NCBI RefSeq assembly: GCF_041949975.1
Contig: NZ_JBHFQG010000005.1
Location: 1 to 64,000 of the forward strand
Direction of reading: 5' to 3'
DNA length: 64,000 bases
DNA from: Alteribacillus sp041949975
Lineage (GTDB): Bacteria > Bacillota > Bacilli > Bacillales > Marinococcaceae
Shown one piece after another: positions 42,109-51,262 of the stretch. The first letter of the stretch is position 1. The number at the start of each line of letters is the position of its first letter. The translations under genes and the position numbers were made by a program. The notes under the pieces are model-generated. The model made no database searches. It saw only the letters and a program-made list of their open reading frames with translations, and was not told where the DNA came from.

Positions 42109-44148
42109 CTAATCCAGCATCTTCAACGCTTCCTCGGCTCCTGTTACTGGCTTATGGCAGGCAAAGTTTTCGCATACATAAACAGTCGTTTTGTCTTCGA
42201 CTTTTTCATAACCTGCTGCAAACGGGGCCACTTCTCCGAACCTTTCTGCATTCTCACTAATAAGATACGTGACCTCTGGATAAAATTCCTGCTGCAGCTG
42301 CTTGGTTACCAGCTCAGCATCCTCCTCCGTTTCATTGGTCAGCACCACTACTTCTTTCATATCACTGTGAAGCAGTAAATAACTTTGGAGAAAATACATG
42401 TGACCGCTTGGATACTGCTTGAGCTCCTTAGCAAACGCGTCGATCGATTGTCTTGTTTTCTCTTCATACGATATTTCGCCGGTAAAACGGGCGAGCCGCA
42501 ATAGCTGCACAGCAGCAACACTGTTACCCGAAGGCATTGCTCCATCATACGTTTCTTTCAGCCGTACTAATAATTCTTCTCCGTCTTTGCCATAAAAGAA
42601 AAAGCCGCCATTTTCTTGATCCCAAAACAGATCGATCAGCTGATCACCGTAATGTCTTGCTTTCTCCAGATAAGAAAGATCAAGGGAGCTTTCATACAGC
42701 TCAAGCGCTGCCCAGAGCACGTTGGCGTAGTCTTCAACAAAGCCTTTATGCTTCACTTCGCCATCCCGGTAGCGAACCATCAGCCTGTTCTCTACCGTAA
42801 GTTCTGTTTCTATAAAGGAGAACGCCTTTTTCGCTTCTTCCAAATAACGAGGTTCATCAAAGACACGGGAAGCTTTGGCTAAAGCGGAAATCATCAACGC
42901 GTTCCAGGAGGTTAAAATTTTATCATCTTTATGAGGATGCACCCGCTTTTCTCTGTATTCAAATAATTTTTCACGTGACTGTTCAAGTTTTTGATTTACT
43001 TTCTCTGGGTCCAGGTTATGGTTTGCGGAAAAGGCTTCCGGTGACTGGCGGATAAGGTTAGGAATACTTTTGCCTTCAAAATTTCCATCCTCCGTTATGT
43101 CATAGACCTGACAAAATAGCTCACCGTCTTCGTCTCCGAGAACTTCTTTAATTTCTTCTTTTGTCCAGACATAGAACTTGCCTTCTTCTCCCTCCGAATC
43201 GGCATCTTCTCCGGAATAAAAGCCGCCTTTTTCATCCTGCATATCACGAAGAATATAAGTGAAAATTTCTTCAGCTGTGGCTTGAAACCGGTCCTCCCCG
43301 GTCAATTGATAAGCTTCTGTATAGGCAATAGCTAAAAGGGCGTTGTCATAAAGCATTTTTTCAAAATGAGGGACAAGCCATTTATCATCAACGGAATATC
43401 TGGAAAAACCAAATCCGATGTGATCATACATTCCGCCGGCCGCCATGCCTTCTAACGTTTTTAGTGCCATCTTCAAGGCCGTCTCATCTTTTGAATAACG
43501 GTAATATCGGAAAAGATACATCAAAATGTGAGGAGCCGGAAACTTAGGTGCACCGCCAAAACCACCGTAGTTAATATCAAAACTTTGGCGAAGCTGCTCC
43601 ATTCCTTTTTTTAACACTTCTTCGTTTAAATCGGTTTGTCCTTCCGCTGTACGCGGCTGCAGCACATCGGCCATTTGATCACTGACTTCTTTAATTTTTT
43701 CCGGATCTTCCTGGTATTTATCATAGAGCTGAGTAATCACATCCATCATTCCGGGCATTCCGCGCATGCTGTGCTTTGGAAAATACGTTCCCGCATAAAA
43801 AGGCTTTTGGTCAGGAGTGACAAACACGTTTAACGGCCAGCCGCCATGCCCTGTCATTGCCTGGCAGGCGAGCATATAAATCGAATCGATATCCGGCCGT
43901 TCTTCCCGATCGACTTTGATCGCCACAAACCGGTCATTCATTAAATTTGCCACTTCTTCATCTTCAAAGCTTTCTCTTTCCATGACATGACACCAATGAC
44001 AAGTACTATACCCTATGCTCACCATAACTGGTTTATTTTCTCGTTTCGCTTTTTCAAATGCCTCTTCACTCCATGGATACCAATCAACAGGGTTATCTTT
44101 GTGTTGAAGCAGATAAGGCGATTTTTCATATTGCAAACGGTTCGCCAC
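42109..44148 (-). CDS. YyaL/DUF255 thioredoxin-domain protein
   Basis: A 679-aa protein. The N-terminal thioredoxin-like domain (1-165) begins NRLQYEKSPYLLQHKDNPVD and has STCHWCHVMERESFED with a CxxC pair near 51-54; the rest is an (alpha/alpha)6 barrel like that of glycosyl hydrolases and N-acylglucosamine epimerases. Homologues (YyaL, SPATA20) are widespread; their biochemical role is unsettled. Full length. Confidence 0.88.
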   Translation of the reverse strand: MANRLQYEKSPYLLQHKDNPVDWYPWSEEAFEKAKRENKPVMVSIGYSTCHWCHVMERESFEDEEVANLMNDRFVAIKVDREERPDIDSIYMLACQAMTGHGGWPLNVFVTPDQKPFYAGTYFPKHSMRGMPGMMDVITQLYDKYQEDPEKIKEVSDQMADVLQPRTAEGQTDLNEEVLKKGMEQLRQSFDINYGGFGGAPKFPAPHILMYLFRYYRYSKDETALKMALKTLEGMAAGGMYDHIGFGFSRYSVDDKWLVPHFEKMLYDNALLAIAYTEAYQLTGEDRFQATAEEIFTYILRDMQDEKGGFYSGEDADSEGEEGKFYVWTKEEIKEVLGDEDGELFCQVYDITEDGNFEGKSIPNLIRQSPEAFSANHNLDPEKVNQKLEQSREKLFEYREKRVHPHKDDKILTSWNALMISALAKASRVFDEPRYLEEAKKAFSFIETELTVENRLMVRYRDGEVKHKGFVEDYANVLWAALELYESSLDLSYLEKARHYGDQLIDLFWDQENGGFFFYGKDGEELLVRLKETYDGAMPSGNSVAAVQLLRLARFTGEISYEEKTRQSIDAFAKELKQYPSGHMYFLQSYLLLHSDMKEVVVLTNETEEDAELVTKQLQQEFYPEVTYLISENAERFGEVAPFAAGYEKVEDKTTVYVCENFACHKPVTGAEEALKMLD

Positions 44149-44213
44149 TCCATCACTTCCTTTCTTATGATATATAAACGTTTCTTTCTGAAGTTTACCC
44201 GAAAAGAAACAAA

Positions 44214-44245
44214 GAAAAAACCGAACCCTTTATTTAAGTTCGGCA
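44214..44245 (-). terminator. terminator of the lipoprotein operon
   Basis: Read on the minus strand, CCGAACTTAAATAAAGGGTTCGG followed by TTTTTTC, 65 bases after the small membrane gene. Confidence 0.75.
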
Positions 44246-44310
44246 TCTTCTTCGTCTATCCAATGGAACACAGGGAAAGCAATTATAATTGTGTATTAAA
44301 GGCATTTGGG

Positions 44311-44535
44311 TTAGGAAAATATACCTTGACGGAAGGAAAACGAGAATGACATAGATAAAGAAGAGTACAAATCCAGTAAGAAGTATTTGAAGGTCTTGAA
44401 TCCCTGAAAAACGAACCTGAAAAATAAAGAATACCCATAATGCACCACAAATGCAAGTGTCTTCAATACTAACATTCTGAAATTGAATAGGTCGGTCAAC
44501 GGTTTTATCGGCTTAAACATTCTAATAAATTTCAA
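44311..44535 (-). CDS. small membrane-like hypothetical protein
   Basis: A 74-aa aromatic, hydrophobic protein with a probable TTG start seven bases behind AAGGGAG (ATG at 44520 is the alternative). One or two membrane segments are likely. It follows the lipoprotein gene by 45 bases and shares its terminator, so the two are probably co-transcribed. No family recognised. Confidence 0.4.
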   Translation of the reverse strand: MKFIRMFKPIKPLTDLFNFRMLVLKTLAFVVHYGYSLFFRFVFQGFKTFKYFLLDLYSSLSMSFSFSFRQGIFS

Positions 44536-44579
44536 GGAAATCTCCCTTCAACGACAACCCCGAAAGGTTGCCGCCGAAA

Positions 44580-45680
44580 TCATTTATCGTATTCAAGAAG
44601 ATATTCAATCGCTTCTTCTTTTGAATTGTCTTCCATGTATAGCTGATGAATCACACGGTCAATGTCTTGTTCATCCAACGTTCCTTTCTGTTCGTTTCCG
44701 TCGACTAAAGTTTCACGAAAGTCGTCATTAAACACGAAATCACTGCTTCTATTTACGCTTTCTTGAATAAATTCTTGCGCTTCATCAGGAAGATTCTCAA
44801 ATTCTTCTTTCACTTTCCCTTCGTTCATTTCTTTTTTCAATTCTTCGTGTGCGTATTCCGTAACGTTAGCAGGCGTATGGTCTTCATTTCCTCTGATATA
44901 ATAGTCAAAGTCACTATATATGTTATACAGTCGTATAAAGTGAAAACCTCTTTCCATTCCGTCTATTTTATTTTCTTCTAATTTTTTGGATAAAGTAGAC
45001 AAACGATAAAGAGAATTTTCTAGATCGTTTTTAAAATTTGGGTCTTTTGCGTATTCAATTGCTTTTTCCGTTTTAGGAATAAGATTTTTAAGTGTTTCAT
45101 TCGCATTTTCAATGTTAAAATCAGCACGTTTCCAACCTTGTTCATGAAATTCAATCGTCTTTTCACGCCCCAACGCAATTACGTCATTAATCGTTGGGTG
45201 TAAGCCATTCACAGTATCTAATTCTTTTTCCGTTTCACCGTTTCTAGAATCAATTAAACGTTGAATCACTTCATCTTTTCCGTATTCCTCTTTTGTAACT
45301 TTCCAAAGAAAGTCAACGTCGTTTGGATTTAATTCTTCGTACTGTTCATATGCTGCAACAACTGCTTCACGATACAAATCGTTATTAACAAAACGCTTCC
45401 TTGGGTGATAGTTGTCTGAAATATACGCTTGAATATCTTCAGGCAGTTTGTCAAGTGCTGCAACGACTTCTTCGTCTTCTAATTTATCAATTGCTGCTTG
45501 TTCCTTTTCTTCCAATAATTCAATTGATTTTTCTTTACTCATATCTTCAGCTTTCGTTTTTTCGGATTCAGCTGCTTGAACATCGTTTTCGCTTGACAAT
45601 TCTTCTTGTTCGCCACCTTTGCTACAAGCAGACAGAACCAACGTTGAAATCAAAGCCGTTGTCATTAAATGTTTCTTCAT
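44580..45680 (-). CDS. lipoprotein of unknown function with a duplicated domain
   Basis: A 366-aa exported lipoprotein: signal peptide with lipobox LVLSAC (Cys19), an acidic low-complexity linker to about residue 65, then a domain that occurs twice. Copy one (about 70-150) contains LPEDIQAYISDNYHP and RFVNNDLYREAVV; copy two (about 290-366) contains LPDEAQEFIQESVNR and FVFNDDFRETLV. A helical middle segment separates them. The domain is not one I recognise. The gene is AT-rich and isolated from known functions. Confidence 0.7.
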   Translation of the reverse strand: MKKHLMTTALISTLVLSACSKGGEQEELSSENDVQAAESEKTKAEDMSKEKSIELLEEKEQAAIDKLEDEEVVAALDKLPEDIQAYISDNYHPRKRFVNNDLYREAVVAAYEQYEELNPNDVDFLWKVTKEEYGKDEVIQRLIDSRNGETEKELDTVNGLHPTINDVIALGREKTIEFHEQGWKRADFNIENANETLKNLIPKTEKAIEYAKDPNFKNDLENSLYRLSTLSKKLEENKIDGMERGFHFIRLYNIYSDFDYYIRGNEDHTPANVTEYAHEELKKEMNEGKVKEEFENLPDEAQEFIQESVNRSSDFVFNDDFRETLVDGNEQKGTLDEQDIDRVIHQLYMEDNSKEEAIEYLLEYDK

Positions 45681-45906
45681 TCATGATTCCCCCTAAGAAT
45701 CAGTCAATGCCGTAACAGTCTCTTGTTTTTTGATTGACCACAATCAATGTTTTCTCCATTAAAAAATTAATGTCGTAAGTCTACATCACCTAATTCTTGA
45801 TTTATCTCAACAATAACTTCACGGAATTGTTCATTTGTAACAAAAAAAATCAAAATATCCCTTCTTTAATGTTACCAATTATTAATACTTTCGTAAACTA
45901 ATCGTA

Positions 45907-45937
45907 ATAAAAAACTGTCTCAGTAATTGAGACAGCT
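45907..45937 (-). terminator. terminator
   Basis: CTGTCTCA and TGAGACAG form a perfect stem followed on the minus strand by a run of T. It overlaps the end of the DUF5050-like relic. Confidence 0.75.
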
Positions 45938-46248
45938 TACATAAAATTTAATAATATATTTTACTCTTCCATGGGTCTGTTTGTCTTTTCCAAATCGGTC
46001 AAAAGAAAGCGTGCCTTCATTTCTCGTTTCTACTATAATTCGGTCGTTCTCAAAATAAATATCTCTGGAAAGACCGTAATAGAAAGGCTTCTTATTGGTT
46101 CCATCAAGGTTCATGGTATAAAGTACCTCGTCCCTTTTGTAAAGAACCTTACCTCCGTCTATATAGAATTGATAATAATCATCCCCAGACCTTTCTTTAA
46201 AAGGTTCCACATCATTTAGCGAAAAAGTTGTTATGACTTCTTTAAAAT
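45920..46248 (-). pseudogene. C-terminal remnant of a DUF5050-like beta-propeller protein
   Basis: The frame is open from a stop near 46249 and has no proper start. The pattern YYQFYIDGGKVLYKRD...LYTMNLDGTNKKPFYYG is that of DUF5050 repeats (tyrosine-rich blades with MNLDGTN). Only the last one to two repeats remain. Confidence 0.5.
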
Positions 46249-46316
46249 CACTTTACCCTTCAATGGGATTTTTATCTTTTTACACACAACAAAACCGCGT
46301 TTTTATTTGATTCTTT

Positions 46317-46748
46317 TTAAAGCGATGCTTTTTTTATTTTTTTTATTATCTTTCTGCCTTCCCTATCAACCACTATTAGTTTAGAGTTTGTAGAAGCAAG
46401 AATATTTCCTTCTGTTTCATTGATATCGACGAACAAACCCTTCATTTTACTATCCCCGTCTCGCAGTTCTATCCTAGTTTCAGATAAAAAGAAAGAACGA
46501 TCACATTTTCTATTTTTTAAGGTGATGGACTGAATGGAAAAAGTTGTTGTTTGGTTATTGCGAAAAACAGCTTTCAACGTTAATTGAGGAAAAGGAGAAG
46601 AATCGGCTTTCTTTTCTCCAGACACGGAAGCGTTATCATTAATCTTATAATCTATTAGCGAAATGGAGATTGATTCTTTTTTTCTAAAATAATAATTCAG
46701 AAACACAACGGCTACTATAAATAAAGCAGCAAAGGTAATAAGGTCCAT
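46317..46748 (-). CDS. membrane-anchored hypothetical protein
   Basis: A 143-aa protein with one N-terminal membrane helix (residues 3-21) and an outside domain rich in beta strands and lysine. Start behind GGAGGGAGAG. No family recognised. Confidence 0.5.
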   Translation of the reverse strand: MDLITFAALFIVAVVFLNYYFRKKESISISLIDYKINDNASVSGEKKADSSPFPQLTLKAVFRNNQTTTFSIQSITLKNRKCDRSFFLSETRIELRDGDSKMKGLFVDINETEGNILASTNSKLIVVDREGRKIIKKIKKASL

Positions 46749-46854
46749 CTCTCTCCCTCCTTATTAATTTTATGGTAGGAGGAAAAAAGGAACCAATGCA
46801 ATAAAATATGAGAAAAATTTGGCAAAAAATAAGACTTTTATCCTTTATTAACCA

Positions 46855-46890
46855 AATAAAGCTGCCGGCAACGTACCAGCAGCTCTTAAG
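46855..46890 (-). terminator. terminator of the isopropylmalate-dehydrogenase-like gene
   Basis: AGCTGCTGG and CCGGCAGCT pair, followed on the minus strand by TTTATTTGG. Confidence 0.6.
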
Positions 46891-47970
46891 CTAAACTTCT
46901 TTTAATATATGCTCCACTGCCTGGCTTACAGCCTCCCCGACATCAGCGGTTGAACTGCTGCCTCCCATATCTGGTGTGAGTGTTTCTTTCTCTGTCATAA
47001 CCTGTTCCATTGCCTGCAGTATTCGTCTTCCCCAATCTTCATGGCCAAAGAAATCCATCATTTGACTGGCTGACCAAATCGCTGCGAGAGGATTTGCAAT
47101 TTGTTTTCCGGAAATATCCGGCGCCGAACCGTGGATAGGTTCAAACATAGAGGGATATTCTTTTGTCGGATTAATATTTGCTCCGGCTGCCAAACCGAGT
47201 CCGCCAGCAAGACCTGCACCTAAATCAGTAATAATATCACCGAATAAATTAGAAGTGACGACTACTTCAAACCGGCCCGGATCCTGGACAAAAAACATAC
47301 TTGCTGCGTCTACTAAGTAGGAATACGTTTTCACATCTGGATATTCTTTGCCGACTTCTTCAAATACCTGGTCCCAAAAGACCATCGAATAATTTAGCGC
47401 ATTGCCTTTACTAATACTTGTCAATGTCCGCCCTGAACGCCATGCTTCTTCATAAGCATGGCGGATAATTCGCTCCGTTCCTTTTCTGGAAAAAACTCCA
47501 GTCTGCAAGACGACTTCTTCGGGCTTGTCTTTAAAGAGCCAATCCCCTGCTCCAGCATATTCGCCTTCACTGTTTTCTCTTATGACCAGCATATCAATAT
47601 CCTGTTTGTCTTCTTTCAGAAGAGTCGGTGCTCCTTTTAAAAGAGTGATTGGTCGTAAATTAACGTACTGATCAAAGCTCTTGCGAATTTTTAAAAGCAG
47701 CTCCCAAAGAGAGATATGATCCGGCACACCAGGATAGCCGACAGCTCCCAAGTAAATCGCATCAAATTCCTTCAGCTGATCAATGCCGTCGTCATCCATC
47801 ATTTTCCCATGCTTTGCATAATATTCGCAGCCCCATGGAAAGGAAGTAAATTCAAATTGAATGTTTCCGTCTAGCTCTGCTGCTTTGTTTAATACGCTAA
47901 TCCCTTGTTCTACCACTTCCGGCCCAATCCCATCGCCTGGGATGACCGCTATTTTGTGTTTGGTGCTCAT
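46891..47970 (-). CDS. tartrate/D-malate dehydrogenase (isocitrate/isopropylmalate dehydrogenase family)
   Basis: A 359-aa beta-decarboxylating dehydrogenase of the TTUC/DmlA (YcsA) subgroup. GDGIGPEVV at the N-terminus, the substrate arginines in NLRPI and VIRENSEGEY, the metal-binding aspartates in SNLFGDIITDLGAG and the NAD motif EPIHGSAPDISGK are present. It oxidises D-malate, tartrate or 3-isopropylmalate; the NAD-type motif and the lack of leu neighbours favour malate/tartrate. Confidence 0.88.
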   Translation of the reverse strand: MSTKHKIAVIPGDGIGPEVVEQGISVLNKAAELDGNIQFEFTSFPWGCEYYAKHGKMMDDDGIDQLKEFDAIYLGAVGYPGVPDHISLWELLLKIRKSFDQYVNLRPITLLKGAPTLLKEDKQDIDMLVIRENSEGEYAGAGDWLFKDKPEEVVLQTGVFSRKGTERIIRHAYEEAWRSGRTLTSISKGNALNYSMVFWDQVFEEVGKEYPDVKTYSYLVDAASMFFVQDPGRFEVVVTSNLFGDIITDLGAGLAGGLGLAAGANINPTKEYPSMFEPIHGSAPDISGKQIANPLAAIWSASQMMDFFGHEDWGRRILQAMEQVMTEKETLTPDMGGSSSTADVGEAVSQAVEHILKEV

Positions 47971-48079
47971 TATGTATATAATACCCCTTTCCCTTGATGT
48001 CTCGAATCCTATTATACACGAGTTTTCAGAAATGACAGGGCTTTCTTTTTTTGGAGGCCAGGGCGGGGGGGGGGGGGCT

Positions 48080-48262
48080 GCGGACTCTCATTCAGCTATT
48101 TCTAAAATTAAGCGGGTTTTAAAGAGAGCGGCGGACTCTAGTTCCGCTATTGCACACTAAAACAGCGAAAATTGACTCATTTAAAGCAAATAAGGGATCC
48201 TGGGTCCGCACGCTCCTCTAAAAGCAAAAATTCATGGAAGTAACGGAACCTATGTCCGTTCC
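48080..48262. repeat. dispersed 'GGTTCCG/CGGAACC' palindromic repeat (copy B)
   Basis: Several related units: CGGACTCTCATTCAGCTATT, CGGACTCTAGTTCCGCTATT, AATAAGGGATCCTGGGTCCG and AGTAACGGAACCTATGTCCG. They match the units at 23771-23910 in sequence and arrangement. A run of 11 G (48067-48077) lies just before. Confidence 0.65.
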
Positions 48263-48277
48263 AACTTTCCCATCAAA

Positions 48278-48306
48278 AAAGGACAACCAAATTTCTGGTT
48301 ATCCTT
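48278..48306 (-). terminator. terminator of the ydaT-like gene
   Basis: AAGGATAACCA and TGGTTGTCCTT form a stem across the stop codon, with TTTTTT following on the minus strand. Confidence 0.65.
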
Positions 48307-48760
48307 CATCCGAGTACGAATAACGCTTATCAATGGTACCGTCTTCTTTATAAATGACGGCTTCGGTCCCTTTATTCTCTGCTACCTCTTTAGCACGCTC
48401 TACCGCATCTGATTTTTTATCATATACTTTGTCTGGTTTTTTGGCACCTTTGGCCTGCACAGCCCAGCCGTCTTCATGAGAAACAACCATTTCGGCTCTA
48501 TCCAAAAGCTCCGGTCGGTTGTCATACCTTTTTCCTTCTTCCGAGCGTTCGGTTGGATCTGCTTCTTCCATAAATTCATCCACTTCTTTTTTGGAGGCGT
48601 TATCGTGCCATTCTTTCGCCTGTTCGATGGCAATCGGAATCGCCCGTCCTTCATCATAGCCTTCATCGACCATTGCGTTTGCAATATCAATTGCTTTTTT
48701 TCGAACCGGTTTATCAAGATTCTTTAGAGAGGACGGATAATCATTCATAGTCCATGGCAT
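48299..48760 (-). CDS. YdaT-like DUF2188 protein
   Basis: A 153-aa acidic protein. The N-terminus (PWTMNDYPSSLKNLDKPVRK) matches Bacillus subtilis YdaT, a general-stress protein; residues about 95-150 (GWAVQAKGAKKPDKVYDKKS) are a DUF2188 domain. Start behind GAGGAGGAAAG. No clear SigmaB promoter was found upstream. Confidence 0.8.
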   Translation of the reverse strand: MPWTMNDYPSSLKNLDKPVRKKAIDIANAMVDEGYDEGRAIPIAIEQAKEWHDNASKKEVDEFMEEADPTERSEEGKRYDNRPELLDRAEMVVSHEDGWAVQAKGAKKPDKVYDKKSDAVERAKEVAENKGTEAVIYKEDGTIDKRYSYSDEG

Positions 48761-48884
48761 ATCTTTTCTTTCCTCCTCGGGGCGAACTCCAACTAATTAA
48801 TCTTCCTATACTTGATATAACCAGTTTCCCCAAAAATAAAACGTTTTTCCTTTTTATTTCAAAAAACTGTTAACGAAAAAAAAT

Positions 48885-48902
48885 TAATCAAACGATTGAT
48901 TA
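48885..48902. promoter_or_regulatory. TAATCAA-ACGA-TTGATTA palindrome
   Basis: A 7-4-7 perfect dyad between the CoA-transferase stop and the ydaT-like start, of the size bound by TetR-type repressors. No bound protein is known. Confidence 0.3.
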
Positions 48903-48904
48903 GT

Positions 48905-48942
48905 TTAAAAACCCCCGCAGCTCACTGGCTCCGAGGGTTGGT
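48905..48942 (-). terminator. terminator of the CoA-transferase operon
   Basis: Read on the minus strand, AACCCTCGGAGC and GCTGCGGGGGTT pair and are followed by TTTAAAC. Confidence 0.6.
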
Positions 48943-48948
48943 ATAACT

Positions 48949-50466
48949 CTATGAACGCTGCAGCACAGGTTCACGCATGGTTCCGTTTTCAGAAAAGCTG
49001 GTGTGCCAGGACAACGCTTTTTCCAAGATGTGCGGGGTCTGGCCTCCTTTTTCACAAGCTTCTTTAAAATAGCTGTAAAGCTGGTCGCGATACATGGGAT
49101 GGGCGCAGTTTTCAATAATAAGCAATACCCGCTCTTTCGGAGCCAGTCCACGTAAATCGGCGTATCCCTGTTCGGTGACAAGCACGTCCACATCATGTTC
49201 CGTGTGATCTACGTGGGAAACAAATGGCACGACACTGGAGATGTCGCCATTTTTAGCTATTGATTTGGTCACAAAGATAGCTAACCTGGCGTTCCTAGCA
49301 AAGTCACCTGATCCTCCAATCCCGTTCATCATCTTTGTTCCTTGCACATGGGTAGAATTGACATTACCGTAGATATCAACCTCAAGTGCTGTATTTATTG
49401 AAATCAAGCCTAATCGGCGGATAACCTCCGGATGGTTGGATATTTCCTGCGGACGCAGTACAAGCTGGTCTCGATAGCGTTCCAGATTGGAAAACACCTC
49501 ATCCAATTTAGACTGTGATAATGTGATCGAACAGCCTGATGCAAACCGAACTTTTCCAGCGTCAAGCAAATCAAATACAGCATCCTGCAGTACTTCTGAA
49601 TATACTTCCAGGTCCGTGAAATCAGAATCTAACAAACCGTGAAACACCGCATTTGCTACAGTGCCAATCCCTGATTGTAAAGGAGCCAGGTTATCTGGCA
49701 AACGTCCAAGCTGGTTCTCTTTTTTCAAAAAATCAATTAAATGATTTGCCATTACTGCTGTTTCTTCATCAGGCGGCGTAATAGGAGATGGAGAATCGGG
49801 TTGATTGGTCACGACAATTCCTTTGATTTTTTCACTATCAACAGGTATACCGATAGAGCCTAATCGATCATCCACACTGGTCAACGGGATCGGCTTTCGA
49901 TCTCCCTGTTTGTTTACCTCATAAATATCGTGTAAACCTTCTAATGTTTGGGGCTGTCCCAAATTCAGCTCCACAATAACAGACTCCGCTTTTTCTACAA
50001 AAACCGAAGAATTCCCTACAGAAGTAGAAGGAATAATCAATCCATCCTCTGTTATCGAAACCGCTTCCACTATTGCGAAATCAATTGGGTTCAATACGTC
50101 ATTTCGCAGCATTTCAGCCGTATGGGATAAATGCTGATCGATAAAATACATATCTCCCTCATTAATCTTTTTCCGCATCGTTCCATCTGCCTGAAAAGGA
50201 AGGCGTTTGTGAATGATACCAGCTTCAGCCATCATTCTATCAATATCCGAGCCAAGCGAGGCGCCAGTATACACATTTACTTTCAATTGTTCCTTTTTAG
50301 CTTTTTCTACAAGAGCTGATGGAACAGCTTTCGCATCACCAGCCCTGGTAAAACCGCTTAAGCCGAGAGTCATCCCATCTTTTATCCAGGAGGCAGCTGT
50401 TTCGTCTGTAACAACACGGTCTTGTAAGCGCTGATCACGTAAAAGGTTTTGGATGTTGTTATCCAT
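48949..50466 (-). CDS. acetyl-CoA hydrolase/transferase family protein (succinyl-CoA:acetate CoA-transferase type)
   Basis: A 505-aa class I CoA-transferase. Motifs: LGLSGFTRAGDAKAVP near 35, GIGTVANAVFHGL near 275, the catalytic Glu in NTALEVDIYGNVNSTHVQG (near 370) and the GIGGSGDFARNA glycine loop. It swaps CoA between acetate, succinate or a related acid. It is the last gene behind a V4R-STAS protein and a LytTR regulator on the same strand (gap of 124 bases to the latter), an unusual regulatory setting for this enzyme. Confidence 0.88.
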   Translation of the reverse strand: MDNNIQNLLRDQRLQDRVVTDETAASWIKDGMTLGLSGFTRAGDAKAVPSALVEKAKKEQLKVNVYTGASLGSDIDRMMAEAGIIHKRLPFQADGTMRKKINEGDMYFIDQHLSHTAEMLRNDVLNPIDFAIVEAVSITEDGLIIPSTSVGNSSVFVEKAESVIVELNLGQPQTLEGLHDIYEVNKQGDRKPIPLTSVDDRLGSIGIPVDSEKIKGIVVTNQPDSPSPITPPDEETAVMANHLIDFLKKENQLGRLPDNLAPLQSGIGTVANAVFHGLLDSDFTDLEVYSEVLQDAVFDLLDAGKVRFASGCSITLSQSKLDEVFSNLERYRDQLVLRPQEISNHPEVIRRLGLISINTALEVDIYGNVNSTHVQGTKMMNGIGGSGDFARNARLAIFVTKSIAKNGDISSVVPFVSHVDHTEHDVDVLVTEQGYADLRGLAPKERVLLIIENCAHPMYRDQLYSYFKEACEKGGQTPHILEKALSWHTSFSENGTMREPVLQRS

Positions 50467-50590
50467 AGCAATCCCCTCACTTCTAATTTTCTAATTATTC
50501 TATCAGCGCTTACCGTACTTCTCATGCCTTTTTGAATGAAAAGGCTTAAAAATGACATGAGCCAGCATGTAAGAAACATAAAACAGCAGA

Positions 50591-51250
50591 TTAAAAAGCG
50601 AGGAGTTTACGAAAGTGTTTCGCATAAGTTTGACTGACCGGTACCTTGGTTTGATCCTTCATTACTAATAAAAAGGTGGAATGCGAATCTGGCTGTATTT
50701 CAACGATATAGTTGACATTGACAATATAGGAACGGTGACAGCGTAGAAACAAATCAGCAGGCAGAATATACTCCAGCTCACTCAACTTAAATTTATTCGT
50801 CCCCATCCCTCTATCAGACTGGACCCATGTCTTTCTGTTTTGCGCTTCGAGAAACATTATTTCTTTGTGAGGGATTGGCTTCCAGCTGTCTTCGATCCGC
50901 ACCGTCAAAAAATCATCGAGAAACCTCAGCTGAGCAGAGGATAATATAGCGGTGACACATCCTTGAGGATTTCCATCGTTTAAAATAGGAACAGAGGTCC
51001 CGTAATATGGAACGCCGAAGACATTGCTGTTGATGTGTTCTGATATCTTCTGCTGGATGGATAATGCCTTATAGGTTACCGTATCTTCTTTAATTTTATC
51101 GCCAGGCTTAATTTGCAAATCTATTTTTTTACTAGGTTTATAGTAAATAAAACGCTGGGAATCAGAAACGGCAAAAGAGGTCTCTTTCGGAAATAACTCT
51201 TCGAAGCTTTCCATCAAGGCGGATACCGAAAAATTCACCACTACTTCCAC
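50591..51250 (-). CDS. LytTR-family regulator with N-terminal sensor domain
   Basis: A 219-aa protein. Residues about 110-218 form a LytTR DNA-binding domain (FLEAQNRKTWV, LPADLFLRCHRSYIVNVNYI, VPVSQTYAKHFRKLL). The first 105 residues resemble a PAS-like sensor region also found in chemotaxis receptors (FIYYKPSKKIDLQIKPGD, VFGVPYYGTSVPILNDG). It has no receiver domain, so it is a one-component regulator. It starts 12 bases after the V4R-STAS gene. Confidence 0.82.
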   Translation of the reverse strand: MEVVVNFSVSALMESFEELFPKETSFAVSDSQRFIYYKPSKKIDLQIKPGDKIKEDTVTYKALSIQQKISEHINSNVFGVPYYGTSVPILNDGNPQGCVTAILSSAQLRFLDDFLTVRIEDSWKPIPHKEIMFLEAQNRKTWVQSDRGMGTNKFKLSELEYILPADLFLRCHRSYIVNVNYIVEIQPDSHSTFLLVMKDQTKVPVSQTYAKHFRKLLAF

Positions 51251-51262
51251 TCCTTATAGTAT

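Noticed and set aside
48761..48880. SigmaB promoter before the ydaT-like gene
   Set aside because: GTTTTA and GGGGAAA are present but the spacing is wrong.
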